In this document: one piece after another, positions 33,423-41,167 of the stretch
Layout of the letters: every line of letters begins with the position of its first letter
How positions within the stretch are numbered: the first letter of the stretch is position 1
NCBI GenBank assembly: GCA_001797335.1
Contig: MGPE01000008.1
Coordinates: 124,001 to 188,000 of the forward strand
Source: Deltaproteobacteria bacterium GWA2_38_16
GTDB taxonomy: Bacteria > Bdellovibrionota > JACOXK01 > 2-02-FULL-40-11
Reading direction: 5' to 3'
Length of the DNA: 64,000 bases
The notes under the pieces: model-generated
The model's input: only the letters and a program-made list of their open reading frames with translations
Told to the model about the DNA's origin: nothing
The model's database searches: none
Translations under genes and position numbers: made by a program

Positions 33423-35316
33423 TATAAGTAACCTCAAACACTTCTTCATAGCCGCGTTTTACGCATTTTAAATTGTCGGCAATGACGTTTTCCCCTCGTT
33501 TTCCAAAATATTTTCGAAGAGACTCTTCGACACCTTTAAAAAGATCTCCTTCAGACATTTTCTTATGTTTAGCAAAAGGCGTGGATTTTAAAAAGATGCC
33601 TAGGAGTACAATCCCTTGCATTCGCTGAATTAGATCTTGGCGGCTAGAAATTTCTTTTGCGATGTGTACCGTGTCTAAAGCAAGAATTCGAATTCCTTTT
33701 TCTTTAATTGTTTTTTGAGCCCAATCAGGAATGCTTTTCCATACTTCTTTGGGATCTTTTTTGTTGGTTTGAATAAATACCATTCCATCTTTGGATAATC
33801 CGGACAGAGGATTTCCCAAATTAAAAGCATTAATATCATTTAAAGCGACAAATTCTACGTGTTCTAATTCGCAATGGGTGCGAACTTTTTGAGGAGAAAT
33901 GGTTAAAAAATAATTGGTAGGAAGTCCTTTCTTTTCAGATCCATATTTTGGGAAAGCTTGAACGTAGAGCCCAAAAAGATCAGAAACAAGTGTTGCCATG
34001 ACTTTATTGGTGGTGACAGATCCAAACCCACCCACCGAATGGCCTCTCATGGAAAAAGTGTTTTCAGGGCGAATGTCGACTTCTTTTTCTCTGGGTAAGG
34101 TGTCTTTATAAGGAATGCCCAGGGAGAAAAATTTTTGTTTTCTTTTTCCCTCTTTCATCATGTGAAAGGTGGCCATAAAATCAGAAGGTCTTACATCTCG
34201 TCCTCCTAAACCATAGACGCCAGAATAAATGGTTGGAATTTTTAAACCCGAGTCACTAAAGGCGGCTTTTACTTCTACCGTTAGAGGATTTGATTGCATG
34301 AGAGGAACATCACATTTTTCAATGACAGACAGTGCTTTTACATTTTTTAAAGCAGATACAATTTCTTGAGAAGGAAAGGGTCTAAAAGAAGTAATATTTA
34401 AAGCGCCTACTTTGAGTTTGGTTGTTTTTCTTAAAAAATCAACAGTTGCCATCACGGTTTCCATGGCGGTTCCCATTCCAACAATGGCAAAGTCGGCATC
34501 GTCTAAACAATAGGGTTCTACAAGGTCATATTTTCTACCCGTGAGAGATTCAAATTCTTCCATAGCTTGTTTTAAAGCACCGGGAACTTTGTCATAAAAA
34601 AATCGTTGGGCTACTTTTCCTTTCATATAGCTATCTTGATTTTGAACCACGCCAGTCATAAGAGGGTTATCTGGATTCATGAAATTAAAAAGTTTTTTCT
34701 TTGGATCCTCCATAAATTCTTTCATCAGTTCTGGTTCTGGAAGGAGTAAGCTTTCAATGGTGTGGGTTGTTAAAAAGCCATCTTGGACATTCATGAAAGG
34801 AGTACAGGTATCTTCTGCAGTTCGTCGACAAATGAGAGCCAGATCTGCGGCTTCTTGAACATTTTTGGCAAATAGGATTCCCCATCCTACATCGGCGACG
34901 GCCATGACATCATCATGTCCCCCATGAATGTTTAAGGATTGAGAAGTTAATGCTCGGGCCCCAATATGAAACACAACAGGCAGACGTTTTCCAGAAATGG
35001 TAAATAACACTTCTTTCATAAGTACAAGGCCTTGCCCACAGGTGAAGTTCGATACTCTTCCTCCAGCCAAGGCAAATCCCTCACAACTAGAGGCAGAGCT
35101 GTGTTCAGATTCTAGCTCTAAAAAGGTGAGAGGTTCTCCCCAGAGGTTGGTTTTTCCATTAGAAACGGCTGCTTCATAGCCTTGGCCCATGTTGGTCGAG
35201 GGAGTAATGGGATAGGCACAGGCGCCTTGAGTGATATGGGTTTCTACCCACACAACCGCTCCTGATCCATCAGCGGTCGTAGCAATGCCCGGATATTTTA
35301 TGGATTTTACTTTCAT
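33415..35316 (-). CDS. porA: Pyruvate:ferredoxin oxidoreductase, alpha-gamma fusion subunit
   Basis: A 633-aa subunit. The N-terminal alpha domain (about 1-400) has ACAYPITPSTNMGQGYE, ELESEHSSASSCEGFALAGGR and NVQDGFLTTH. The C-terminal third is the gamma domain (HSVGGFGSVTTNKVMATLVS), which helps close the CoA site. Together with PorB it forms a two-polypeptide PFOR, a layout between the single-chain enzymes and the four-subunit archaeal form. First gene of the porA-porB-acs run. Indicates anaerobic or facultative pyruvate metabolism. Confidence 0.9.
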   Translation of the reverse strand: MKVKSIKYPGIATTADGSGAVVWVETHITQGACAYPITPSTNMGQGYEAAVSNGKTNLWGEPLTFLELESEHSSASSCEGFALAGGRVSNFTCGQGLVLMKEVLFTISGKRLPVVFHIGARALTSQSLNIHGGHDDVMAVADVGWGILFAKNVQEAADLALICRRTAEDTCTPFMNVQDGFLTTHTIESLLLPEPELMKEFMEDPKKKLFNFMNPDNPLMTGVVQNQDSYMKGKVAQRFFYDKVPGALKQAMEEFESLTGRKYDLVEPYCLDDADFAIVGMGTAMETVMATVDFLRKTTKLKVGALNITSFRPFPSQEIVSALKNVKALSVIEKCDVPLMQSNPLTVEVKAAFSDSGLKIPTIYSGVYGLGGRDVRPSDFMATFHMMKEGKRKQKFFSLGIPYKDTLPREKEVDIRPENTFSMRGHSVGGFGSVTTNKVMATLVSDLFGLYVQAFPKYGSEKKGLPTNYFLTISPQKVRTHCELEHVEFVALNDINAFNLGNPLSGLSKDGMVFIQTNKKDPKEVWKSIPDWAQKTIKEKGIRILALDTVHIAKEISSRQDLIQRMQGIVLLGIFLKSTPFAKHKKMSEGDLFKGVEESLRKYFGKRGENVIADNLKCVKRGYEEVFEVTYND

Positions 35317-35365
35317 GCCCTACCCAAAGAATTTTCTAACTCTCGGGGCTGGGAAATAATATGAT

Positions 35366-35617
35366 TTAGGACAGTTTTATATAGATTTCTTTGGCGATGT
35401 CTTTATCAACAGTAAATTGAGAATTCCCAATTTGAAATACAAAAGAAGGGAATTTACTAATGACCGTAATCATTCGACCCGGTAAAATTCCCATGGCCAA
35501 AAGCTTATCTTGAATGTCATTTTTTTGGGAGCCCAGGGCATGAATGGTGGCACAAGCGCCTCGGGGAAGATGGACCAATGTTTTTTCGTTTATTTGAGTT
35601 CGAGGAATTCTTTCCAT
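35366..35617 (-). CDS. feoA: Ferrous iron transport protein FeoA
   Basis: An 83-aa SH3-like FeoA protein. The segment LAMGILPGRMITVISK is the family core, with a C-terminal strand that includes IGNSQFTVDKDIAKEI. FeoA is a small cytosolic partner of the FeoB ferrous transporter. It is the last gene of the fur-feo cluster and overlaps the upstream zinc-ribbon gene by 28 nt in a different frame. Overlap of that size suggests coupling or a slightly later true start. Confidence 0.85.
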   Translation of the reverse strand: MERIPRTQINEKTLVHLPRGACATIHALGSQKNDIQDKLLAMGILPGRMITVISKFPSFVFQIGNSQFTVDKDIAKEIYIKLS

Positions 35618-35781
35618 TTTTTTAGTCCTTTAAAAGGGTTATTGAAAGAGGGTGTTTTTGGAGATTCATACCCACAATAAGGGCACTTTACTTTTTGGCA
35701 TCCCCCAAAGAAAGCACATTTATTACAGGTTTTTTCTCCCTGAGACATATTAAATGTTTTCGTACAAAAAACGCAGGTCAT
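35590..35781 (-). CDS. Small Cys-rich zinc-ribbon-like protein of the feo operon
   Basis: A 63-aa protein with at least eight Cys residues arranged as CVFC, CNKC, GGC and KCPYCGYE, the pattern of a zinc ribbon or small Fe-S protein. ATG 35781 overlaps the FeoB membrane-domain stop as ATGA; the longer open frame upstream lies within FeoB and is not credible. It sits where FeoC-type or other accessory proteins occur in feo operons. A role in sensing iron or assisting FeoB is inferred from position only. Confidence 0.72.
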   Translation of the reverse strand: MTCVFCTKTFNMSQGEKTCNKCAFFGGCQKVKCPYCGYESPKTPSFNNPFKGLKKWKEFLELK

Positions 35782-37238
35782 AGATGTATCCTTAAAAGTT
35801 CCAAGACTTGATTTAAGAGGTATCCGGTTCCAAAAGCAGCACCGAAAATAAAAGCCGTCATCCAAAGCGTCGTTTTAAGTCCTCGTTCTTTTTTCATAAT
35901 GAGAAATTGCGCAATGCAGGGTAAAAAAAGCGTGAGCGTAATAGAAGCAATAGCCAATTGATTAGGAGTTAATAGATTTTTTGTTTGAAGATCATAGAGG
36001 CCGGCAGCTCCATAATCTCGTCTAAAAAATCCAAAGAGAACAGCAATGGCTGCTTCAGCAGGTAACCCAATGGCCAATACGACAGGTTTTAAGGCGTTAA
36101 TAAGCCATTGAAAAAGTCCTGTGATTTGCCCCACCCAAATTAAAAGACTTGCCACAATAAAGAGAGGCAGTACCTCCATAAAATACCATTGAATCCGAGA
36201 ATAGGTTTTAGTCATGACATTTGAAAGCATAGGAAGTCTCAAAGGGGGAAGTTCCATAAAAAATTGAGGTTGGGTGCCTGGAAGAATTTTTGCAGCCAAA
36301 TATCCAATCAAGAAAAATTCTCCCATAACAACGCCTCCCCACATCAGCAAAGCATGCGGAGATTTTGCAAGAAGTGCTAAAATGAGTCCCAATTGTGCTG
36401 AGCAAGGGATAGCCAATGCTAATAAAAGTGTAGCAATAACCTTTTCTCGTTTTGTTTCTAGGATTCGTGTCACCATAGTTGCCATGGTATCACATCCCAG
36501 GCCCAAAACCATGGGGATGACTGCACGGCCGTTTAAGCCGATGTATTTAAAAGATCGATCTAAAAGAAGAGCGAGTCTGGGTAAGTAGCCTGTGTCTTCA
36601 ATAATAGAAAAGGCAATAAAAAAAGTTCCTACGACCGGTAACACAATGGCTACGGCATATCGAATGCCCAATGTAAAAATACCATACTCACCGACGAATA
36701 GTTCTTGAATAACAGCCCAAGGGATCAGTGCCTGAAAGAAAGAAGTAACCCATGGATTAATATAGGTTTCAAAAAGAGTTCCTTCGATAAATTCTACAAT
36801 GGTACCAGAGCCAAAAACACCCACAAATTGATAGAGACCATAATAAAGTACCAAGGCTAAAATGGGATATCCGGTTAAAGGATGAATCATTAAACGGTTT
36901 AAAAAATTAGAAATCATGAATGAAGAGCTTTTGGGGACAGTGACACTTTGAGAAACCAGAACATCCACTGTTTTTTGCCGATTCATGGAAATGACGTAGC
37001 GGAGAGGTTCAGAGTATTGTTTGCTTAAATTGGAAACCACTTCTTGAATATGGGTATAATTTTTTTCCTCTTTTTCTTTAACCAGAGCTTGGGTGTAGGG
37101 ATCTTCTTGGAGGAGTAAGAGGGCAAGGGTGTTCTTTGAAATTTTATACGACGCTTTTAAAAGCTCTGTAATTTTTAGAACCGCTTCGCAAATCGGTGTG
37201 TCTAAATAGTTAAGCGTGGTGGTGTGTGGTGAGCTCAT
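35778..37238 (-). CDS. feoB: FeoB membrane transport domain (separate polypeptide)
   Basis: A 486-aa polypeptide that is the membrane part of FeoB: an N-terminal soluble helical stretch, then about eight or more hydrophobic helices. Family Gate motifs are visible: PVVGTFFIAFSIIEDTGYLPR, GLGCDTMATM, RRDYGAAGLY. It takes up Fe2+ across the inner membrane. In most bacteria this is fused to the G domain; here the G domain ends 29 nt into this gene in another frame, and this ORF has its own ATG at 37238. Either a genuinely split FeoB or one that is joined by frameshifting. Confidence 0.85.
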   Translation of the reverse strand: MSSPHTTTLNYLDTPICEAVLKITELLKASYKISKNTLALLLLQEDPYTQALVKEKEEKNYTHIQEVVSNLSKQYSEPLRYVISMNRQKTVDVLVSQSVTVPKSSSFMISNFLNRLMIHPLTGYPILALVLYYGLYQFVGVFGSGTIVEFIEGTLFETYINPWVTSFFQALIPWAVIQELFVGEYGIFTLGIRYAVAIVLPVVGTFFIAFSIIEDTGYLPRLALLLDRSFKYIGLNGRAVIPMVLGLGCDTMATMVTRILETKREKVIATLLLALAIPCSAQLGLILALLAKSPHALLMWGGVVMGEFFLIGYLAAKILPGTQPQFFMELPPLRLPMLSNVMTKTYSRIQWYFMEVLPLFIVASLLIWVGQITGLFQWLINALKPVVLAIGLPAEAAIAVLFGFFRRDYGAAGLYDLQTKNLLTPNQLAIASITLTLFLPCIAQFLIMKKERGLKTTLWMTAFIFGAAFGTGYLLNQVLELLRIHL

Positions 37239-37710
37239 AGAGTTTATCTTTGAGAGTCAATACTCCTATTCCTTTTGTGGATACCGTTTGGATGACAGGG
37301 ATGTGAAGCTCTTTTTCAAGAAGATCGGTATTAATGATCATGCCTATTTTTTCGGCTTCATCGATAATATTTAAATTTAAAATGACGTTGAGCTTTGTTT
37401 CCATGAGTTGAAGTGTTAAGGGGAGCATGCGTTCTAAATTTTTAGCATCTATCACATGTACAATAATATCGGGAGATTCTTCAAAAATAATTTTTCGAGA
37501 TACTTTTTCTTCATCGGTGACAGGTAGGAAGCTATACATGCCAGGCGTGTCCATAATTTCAAAAATTTTATCTTTGATGGTAATTTTCCCTCGGGTAATG
37601 GAAACTGTTGTGCCAGGGTAGTTAGAAACCGATACATACAATTTAGTGAGTTGATTAAAAAGGGAACTTTTCCCTACATTGGGGCTCCCCACTAACGCTA
37701 CTTTAGTCAT
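37210..37710 (-). CDS. feoB: FeoB GTPase domain (separate polypeptide)
   Basis: A 166-aa GTPase corresponding to the N-terminal G domain of FeoB. G1 is GSPNVGKSS, the G2 Thr lies in YPGTTVSITRG, G3 is DTPG, and the G4 region reads NLNIIDEAE instead of the usual NMIDE-type motif. The start ATG 37710 overlaps the fur stop as ATGA. The helical GDI-like region that normally links G and membrane domains seems to begin the next ORF. It should gate Fe2+ uptake together with the membrane ORF. Confidence 0.83.
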   Translation of the reverse strand: MTKVALVGSPNVGKSSLFNQLTKLYVSVSNYPGTTVSITRGKITIKDKIFEIMDTPGMYSFLPVTDEEKVSRKIIFEESPDIIVHVIDAKNLERMLPLTLQLMETKLNVILNLNIIDEAEKIGMIINTDLLEKELHIPVIQTVSTKGIGVLTLKDKLYELTTHHHA

Positions 37711-38135
37711 TTTTTCTGGCACTCCCTGCAATATCCATACAGTTCATGTTTATGGCTCGTGAGTTTAAATTTATATTTTTTAGCAACCTGTTCTTGAAGT
37801 TTTTCAATATGGGTATTTTCAAATTCAATAATTTTTTTACATCGAATACAAATAAGATGATCATGATGTTGGTCTGGAGTGTGAGGTTCATACACAGCAT
37901 GGCGAGTGCCAAAATGCCGTTCATGAGCAATGCCGGAGTTTTTTAAAAGTTTCATAGTGCGATATACGGTTGCAAACCCAATGGCAGGATTTTTGGTTTT
38001 TACTTTTTGGTAGAGAGTTTCAATATCAATATGATTTTCGGTTTCTAAAAATGTTTGAACAATGGTATCCCGCTGAGCGGTAGATTTCAGCCCTTGAGAG
38101 GATAAGTATTCTTTAAGTTGATCTATTTGAACCAT
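37707..38135 (-). CDS. fur: Ferric uptake regulator family repressor
   Basis: A 142-aa Fur-family regulator. An N-terminal winged helix (GLKSTAQRDTIVQTF) is followed by HHDHLICIRCKKIIEFEN, the metal-binding block with His residues and a CxxC, and a C-terminal CREC. These features fit true Fur; Zur or PerR are alternatives, but linkage to feoB and a Fur-like box favour iron. The cluster fur-feoB(G)-feoB(TM)-zinc ribbon-feoA is tightly overlapped, implying one transcript and autoregulation from the palindrome at 38140-38158. Confidence 0.88.
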   Translation of the reverse strand: MVQIDQLKEYLSSQGLKSTAQRDTIVQTFLETENHIDIETLYQKVKTKNPAIGFATVYRTMKLLKNSGIAHERHFGTRHAVYEPHTPDQHHDHLICIRCKKIIEFENTHIEKLQEQVAKKYKFKLTSHKHELYGYCRECQKK

Positions 38136-38139
38136 CTTT

Positions 38140-38158
38140 ATTGAGAATGATTCTCAAT
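38140..38158. promoter_or_regulatory. Fur-box-like palindrome upstream of fur-feo operon
   Basis: A perfect 19-bp palindrome with a single central base (ATTGAGAAT-G-ATTCTCAAT). Its core TGAGAATGATTCTCA matches the 7-1-7 Fur-site layout (TGATAATNATTATCA). It lies just 4 bp before the fur ATG, so bound Fur would block transcription or translation start. Iron repression is inferred. Confidence 0.82.
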
Positions 38159-38200
38159 ATCGATACTTGTAACGCATGTGGCTCATGATGTCAAGGGGGG

Positions 38201-38800
38201 TTAAGAAAACATAAATTTGATTAACAGATGATAGTCTGTTTTTTGACGAGTGCAGACAAGAGCAGTAATATAGGCTTGTCTCCTTGCTTTTGGATCACTT
38301 TTTAAAGATACTCCCCACGTAGGTATTTGCATGGAATTTTTTTCACAAAAAAATTCTATTAGAATTCTACCAAATCGACCATTCCCATTAGTAAACGGAT
38401 GTATTGTTTCTATCCTTTCATGGAAGCGCGCTGCAATTTCATTATGTGAGAATGATTTTTCTTTTAGCCAATAATTGATATCATTTTCAAGTTGTTTAAG
38501 GGATGGCCAAATTTGATGAGGTAAATAAAAAACTGGATTATTGAGTTCATGTTGTCTTACCACTCCAGCCCACTTCCAAACATTTCCAAAAAGTTTTTTA
38601 TGAAGTTTTAGCCAAAAATCGTATGAAGAACATTCACCTGTATAGTTTTTTAACCAGGACAATCCCTCAACAATATTCTGTTCTTCATATTCATCCAATT
38701 CTCCGATGGTTTGAATATGTACAGGTTTTAAACCTTTCTGTAGTTCAGGTGGCAGTGGGGTTTGTCCATCTCTGTCCTTGAAAAGAAAATTTTTCACCAC
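38201..38800 (-). CDS. Mobile mystery protein B, Fic/DOC-domain protein
   Basis: A 199-aa Fic-domain protein of the mobile-mystery-B type. The N-terminus has DGQTPLPPELQKGLKP, the central SYDFWLKLHKKLFGNVWKWAG, and the catalytic Fic motif HPFTNGNGRFGR near residue 130, with an intact His. Fic enzymes transfer AMP or other nucleotides onto proteins. It overlaps the upstream regulator gene by 7 nt, and the two form the usual A/B pair found on or near mobile DNA. No inhibitory (S/T)xxxE(G/N) motif is obvious in it; the A partner may restrain it. Confidence 0.82.
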   Translation of the reverse strand: MVKNFLFKDRDGQTPLPPELQKGLKPVHIQTIGELDEYEEQNIVEGLSWLKNYTGECSSYDFWLKLHKKLFGNVWKWAGVVRQHELNNPVFYLPHQIWPSLKQLENDINYWLKEKSFSHNEIAARFHERIETIHPFTNGNGRFGRILIEFFCEKNSMQIPTWGVSLKSDPKARRQAYITALVCTRQKTDYHLLIKFMFS

Positions 38801-39240
38801 ACATCCCCTGTATCGAGCAGTTTTTTGACAAGCCTTTCAAGACGATCCTGAACGCTCTGTTCCACACGTTGATTTTCTAAAGTCATATGGGTATCTGCTG
38901 TAGATAAAATTCGTTTTGCTTTTTCCAAAGCCTGTTTCTTCAAAAGCTCATCAATATCCTTCTTAGGGATGAAAGCATAAACAAGCTCACATTCCATAGC
39001 TCGTGCCATTGCTTTCAGTGTTCCAATTGTTACCTTTTCAGCAGCTTCTCCTCTTTCTGCCTGAGCTACTGTCGCAATAGAAACTCCAACCCGCTCAGCT
39101 AGTTTTTTAAGAGTCATATTCAATATATGCCTCATATAATGAATCCAGCCGGGACGAACCTTTTCTCCTTTGAAGGCTTGTCGAATAGTTTTGATCCGGC
39201 GATTTGCTTGAGAAATAGCTAAATGATCTAATGTTTTCAT
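38794..39240 (-). CDS. Mobile mystery protein A, XRE-family regulator
   Basis: A 148-aa DNA-binding protein with a helix-turn-helix of the XRE type (MTLKKLAERVGVSIATVAQAERGEA) at residues about 45-75 and a helical C-terminal half. It is the usual upstream partner of mobile mystery protein B. I place the start at ATG 39240, with GAGGG about 8 nt upstream; the TTG at 39255 is less likely. Three AT-rich operator-like sites lie directly upstream, so autoregulation is likely. Confidence 0.8.
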   Translation of the reverse strand: MKTLDHLAISQANRRIKTIRQAFKGEKVRPGWIHYMRHILNMTLKKLAERVGVSIATVAQAERGEAAEKVTIGTLKAMARAMECELVYAFIPKKDIDELLKKQALEKAKRILSTADTHMTLENQRVEQSVQDRLERLVKKLLDTGDVW

Positions 39241-39260
39241 AGTCTTTTCCCTCAATATAA

Positions 39261-39342
39261 TTATGTATAATTACATTATTAATGTCAATTATATTATGTA
39301 TATATACATAATATATGCCTATATATTTATGTATAATTACAT
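39261..39342. promoter_or_regulatory. AT-rich operator cluster upstream of mobile mystery A/B
   Basis: Two identical 16-bp sites TTATGTATAATTACAT (39261-39276 and 39327-39342) flank a perfect 18-bp palindrome TTATGTATATATACATAA (39294-39311). All share the TTATGTAT/ATACATAA half-site logic. Distances of 33 bp between starts, about three helical turns, suggest cooperative binding by the XRE protein. No other gene covers this stretch. Confidence 0.65.
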
Positions 39343-39408
39343 ATATTAATATATGTAACTTATTGATAATAAATAAGAATTAAAAACAGATTTAAAATCT
39401 GAAGTTGG

Positions 39409-39624
39409 TAGGCGATATAGGGCTCGGCTTCCGGTCAAAAATCACACAGTGATTTTTGCCTTCAGCCACGCCTCATGAGCCACCAGCATAGCTGGTACCG
39501 GCTCATTCCGGCATTCTCGTCCTAATCTTTGATTGAAAATAGCCGGACTTGGCTATTTTCTCATGAGATAGCCTATATTTTATTCTCGCTTTGCTTAAAT
39601 AAAATATAGGCGATATAGGACTCG
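39409..39624. repeat. Four-hairpin block bounded by tRNA-Val 3'-end duplication
   Basis: An 18-bp sequence at 39409-39426 repeats the tRNA-Val 3' end at 39607-39624 with one mismatch. Between them are four consecutive strong hairpins: 39436-39458 (10-bp stem, 3-nt loop), 39475-39506 (13 bp with a 3-nt bulge), 39535-39560 (10 bp, 6-nt loop) and 39571-39611 (14-bp stem entering the tRNA end). No coding frame was recognised here. It may be a remnant of an element inserted at the tRNA, or a structured RNA or recombination site. Confidence 0.6.
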
Positions 39625-39679
39625 AACCTACGACCTTTCCCATGTGAAGGGAACGCTCTACCAACTGAGCTAATCGCCT
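39607..39679 (-). tRNA. tRNA-Val (anticodon CAC)
   Basis: A complete cloverleaf on the minus strand. Acceptor AGGCGAT pairs with ATCGCCT, discriminator A; D arm GCTC/GAGC; anticodon stem TTCCC/GGGAA with loop TTCACAT giving CAC; T arm with TTCGAGT. The 3' CCA is not encoded. It reads GUG valine codons. Its 3' end is duplicated at 39409-39426. Confidence 0.92.
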
Positions 39680-39728
39680 AAATATTATTTTCTTCTAGCA
39701 GAATTTAAAATCACGAGCAATGAGATCC

Positions 39729-40406
39729 TTATGACTGAATTTGAGGAGTAAAGTGAATAACCTGCGCTGTGTGCTGTGTGGATATATCTTGTTTTTCTAA
39801 GGTTGAGTACACAAGATCGGCTACAGAATCTAAATCATTTTTTCGGGTAACGACATTTAAATTTTCAGTATCTACAATGAGAACGGGGCCTATTTTATAA
39901 TTAGAAACCCATTCTTCATACCGTTGATTCAAACGCTCTAAATATTCTCTGGGAATATTTTTTTCACAGTTTCTTCCTCGACTTTTAATCCGGTGTTCTA
40001 AGGTATCTACCGAGGCTCTTAAATAGATTAAAAGATCTGGAACTTTTAAGTAGCTTGTCATGCAGTGAAAAAGAGAGACGTAGTTTCTATAATCTCTTTC
40101 TTCAAATTTTCCTTCGTAATAAAGATTTTTGGAGAAGACTTCTGCATCTTCATAAATAGAGCGATCTTGAATAACGGTTTCAGGTTCTTGAAACATTTTT
40201 TTGTGATGTTCAAAGCGTTTTGATAAAAAGAAAACTTGAAGATGAAACGCCCACGCGCGCATATCTTTATAAAAATCAGAAAGATAGGGATTGGTATCAA
40301 CAACTTCATAATAAGGCTTCCATCCAAAACGACTACTTAACAGCCCTGTTAAGGTTGATTTTCCAACACCGATGTTTCCTGCGATCGCGATGAATTTTTT
40401 ATTCAC
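39729..40406 (-). CDS. Deoxynucleoside kinase family protein (second of pair)
   Basis: A 225-aa kinase of the deoxynucleoside kinase family. P-loop AGNIGVGKST lies at the N-terminus, with the DRS motif in IQDRSIYEDAE and the LID-type Arg region RIKSRGRNCEK. It phosphorylates deoxynucleosides for salvage. I place the start at GTG 40406, overlapping the previous stop (GTGAATAA) with GGAGGAGG upstream; the longer ATG version overlaps the neighbour by over 100 nt. Its paralogue is directly upstream, recalling the dAK/dGK heterodimer pairs of some Firmicutes. Confidence 0.85.
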   Translation of the reverse strand: MNKKFIAIAGNIGVGKSTLTGLLSSRFGWKPYYEVVDTNPYLSDFYKDMRAWAFHLQVFFLSKRFEHHKKMFQEPETVIQDRSIYEDAEVFSKNLYYEGKFEERDYRNYVSLFHCMTSYLKVPDLLIYLRASVDTLEHRIKSRGRNCEKNIPREYLERLNQRYEEWVSNYKIGPVLIVDTENLNVVTRKNDLDSVADLVYSTLEKQDISTQHTAQVIHFTPQIQS

Positions 40407-41049
40407 GAATACGTTCCTCCTCCTGTTTATACTTTCGTTTTGTTTTCTTCTCGATAATGGACTTAATATTGGCGTAACTATTTCGATTAAAAACAAAATC
40501 CATTTCCGAAGCATCCACCGTTAACAGTTCTGTTTCATCATAGGCTGAAAAAAAATCTTCATAGCGTTTAGCTAATTGAGCAATGTAGTGAGGATCCATT
40601 TTGCGCTCAAAAGAACGATCCCTTAATTGAATGCGCTTCATCAAGCTTTCGACATCGGCTTTTAAATAAATAACCAAATCTGGGATGGCGACTTTTTTAT
40701 TGAGAGGTCGAAAAACGGAATCAAAAATTTCAAATTCTTCTGTATTGAGTGTTACACTCGAAAAAATTTTATTTTTAGAAAATAAATAATCTGAAATAAT
40801 GAGTTGGGTGGAGTGAAGCAGATCATCCATGAGCTGCCTTTGTTGGCGAAATCTGGAAAGAAGAAAGAAAATTTCTGTGTTAAAAGCATGGGTAGAAATA
40901 TCGTCGTAAAATCCCTTTACAAGAAAGGGGTTTTCTTCGACAATTTCTAAATATTGTTTGGCTTTAAAATCTTGGGCGAGCAAGTCCACAAGAGTGGTTT
41001 TCCCAACTCCAATGACTCCTTCAACAACTATGTAGCGGTAAGAACTCAC
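40399..41049 (-). CDS. Deoxynucleoside kinase family protein (first of pair)
   Basis: A 216-aa kinase with P-loop VEGVIGVGKTTL and the conserved EENPFLVKGFYDD segment of the deoxynucleoside kinase family. Where the second paralogue has DRS, this one has ISDYLFSKNKIF, so the catalytic or substrate-binding details differ. The LID Arg segment RIQLRDRSFERK is present. GTG 41049 is preceded by AAAGG and is preferred to ATG 41094. Possibly one subunit of a heterodimeric salvage kinase. Confidence 0.82.
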   Translation of the reverse strand: MSSYRYIVVEGVIGVGKTTLVDLLAQDFKAKQYLEIVEENPFLVKGFYDDISTHAFNTEIFFLLSRFRQQRQLMDDLLHSTQLIISDYLFSKNKIFSSVTLNTEEFEIFDSVFRPLNKKVAIPDLVIYLKADVESLMKRIQLRDRSFERKMDPHYIAQLAKRYEDFFSAYDETELLTVDASEMDFVFNRNSYANIKSIIEKKTKRKYKQEEERIRE

Positions 41050-41167
41050 GATACCTTTCGGGATTCTAAAAAAAATAGCAGATGAATTCAACAAAATTCT
41101 CTCTTTTTTTTCATTAAAGTTTTCTTAAAGTTTGCCGATAGGTTCATTAGAGTATAAGGAGGCGCCC

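Noticed and set aside
35590..35865. 91-codon form of the Cys-rich feo protein
   Set aside because: The first 28 residues overlap FeoB coding sequence; the ATG at 35781 with ATGA coupling is a better start.
39409..39426. Second tRNA gene
   Set aside because: Only the 3' 18 bases of tRNA-Val are present, with no D or anticodon arm.
39430..39610. Integron attC or CRISPR array
   Set aside because: The hairpins differ in sequence, there is no regular direct-repeat/spacer pattern, and no integrase or cas gene lies nearby.
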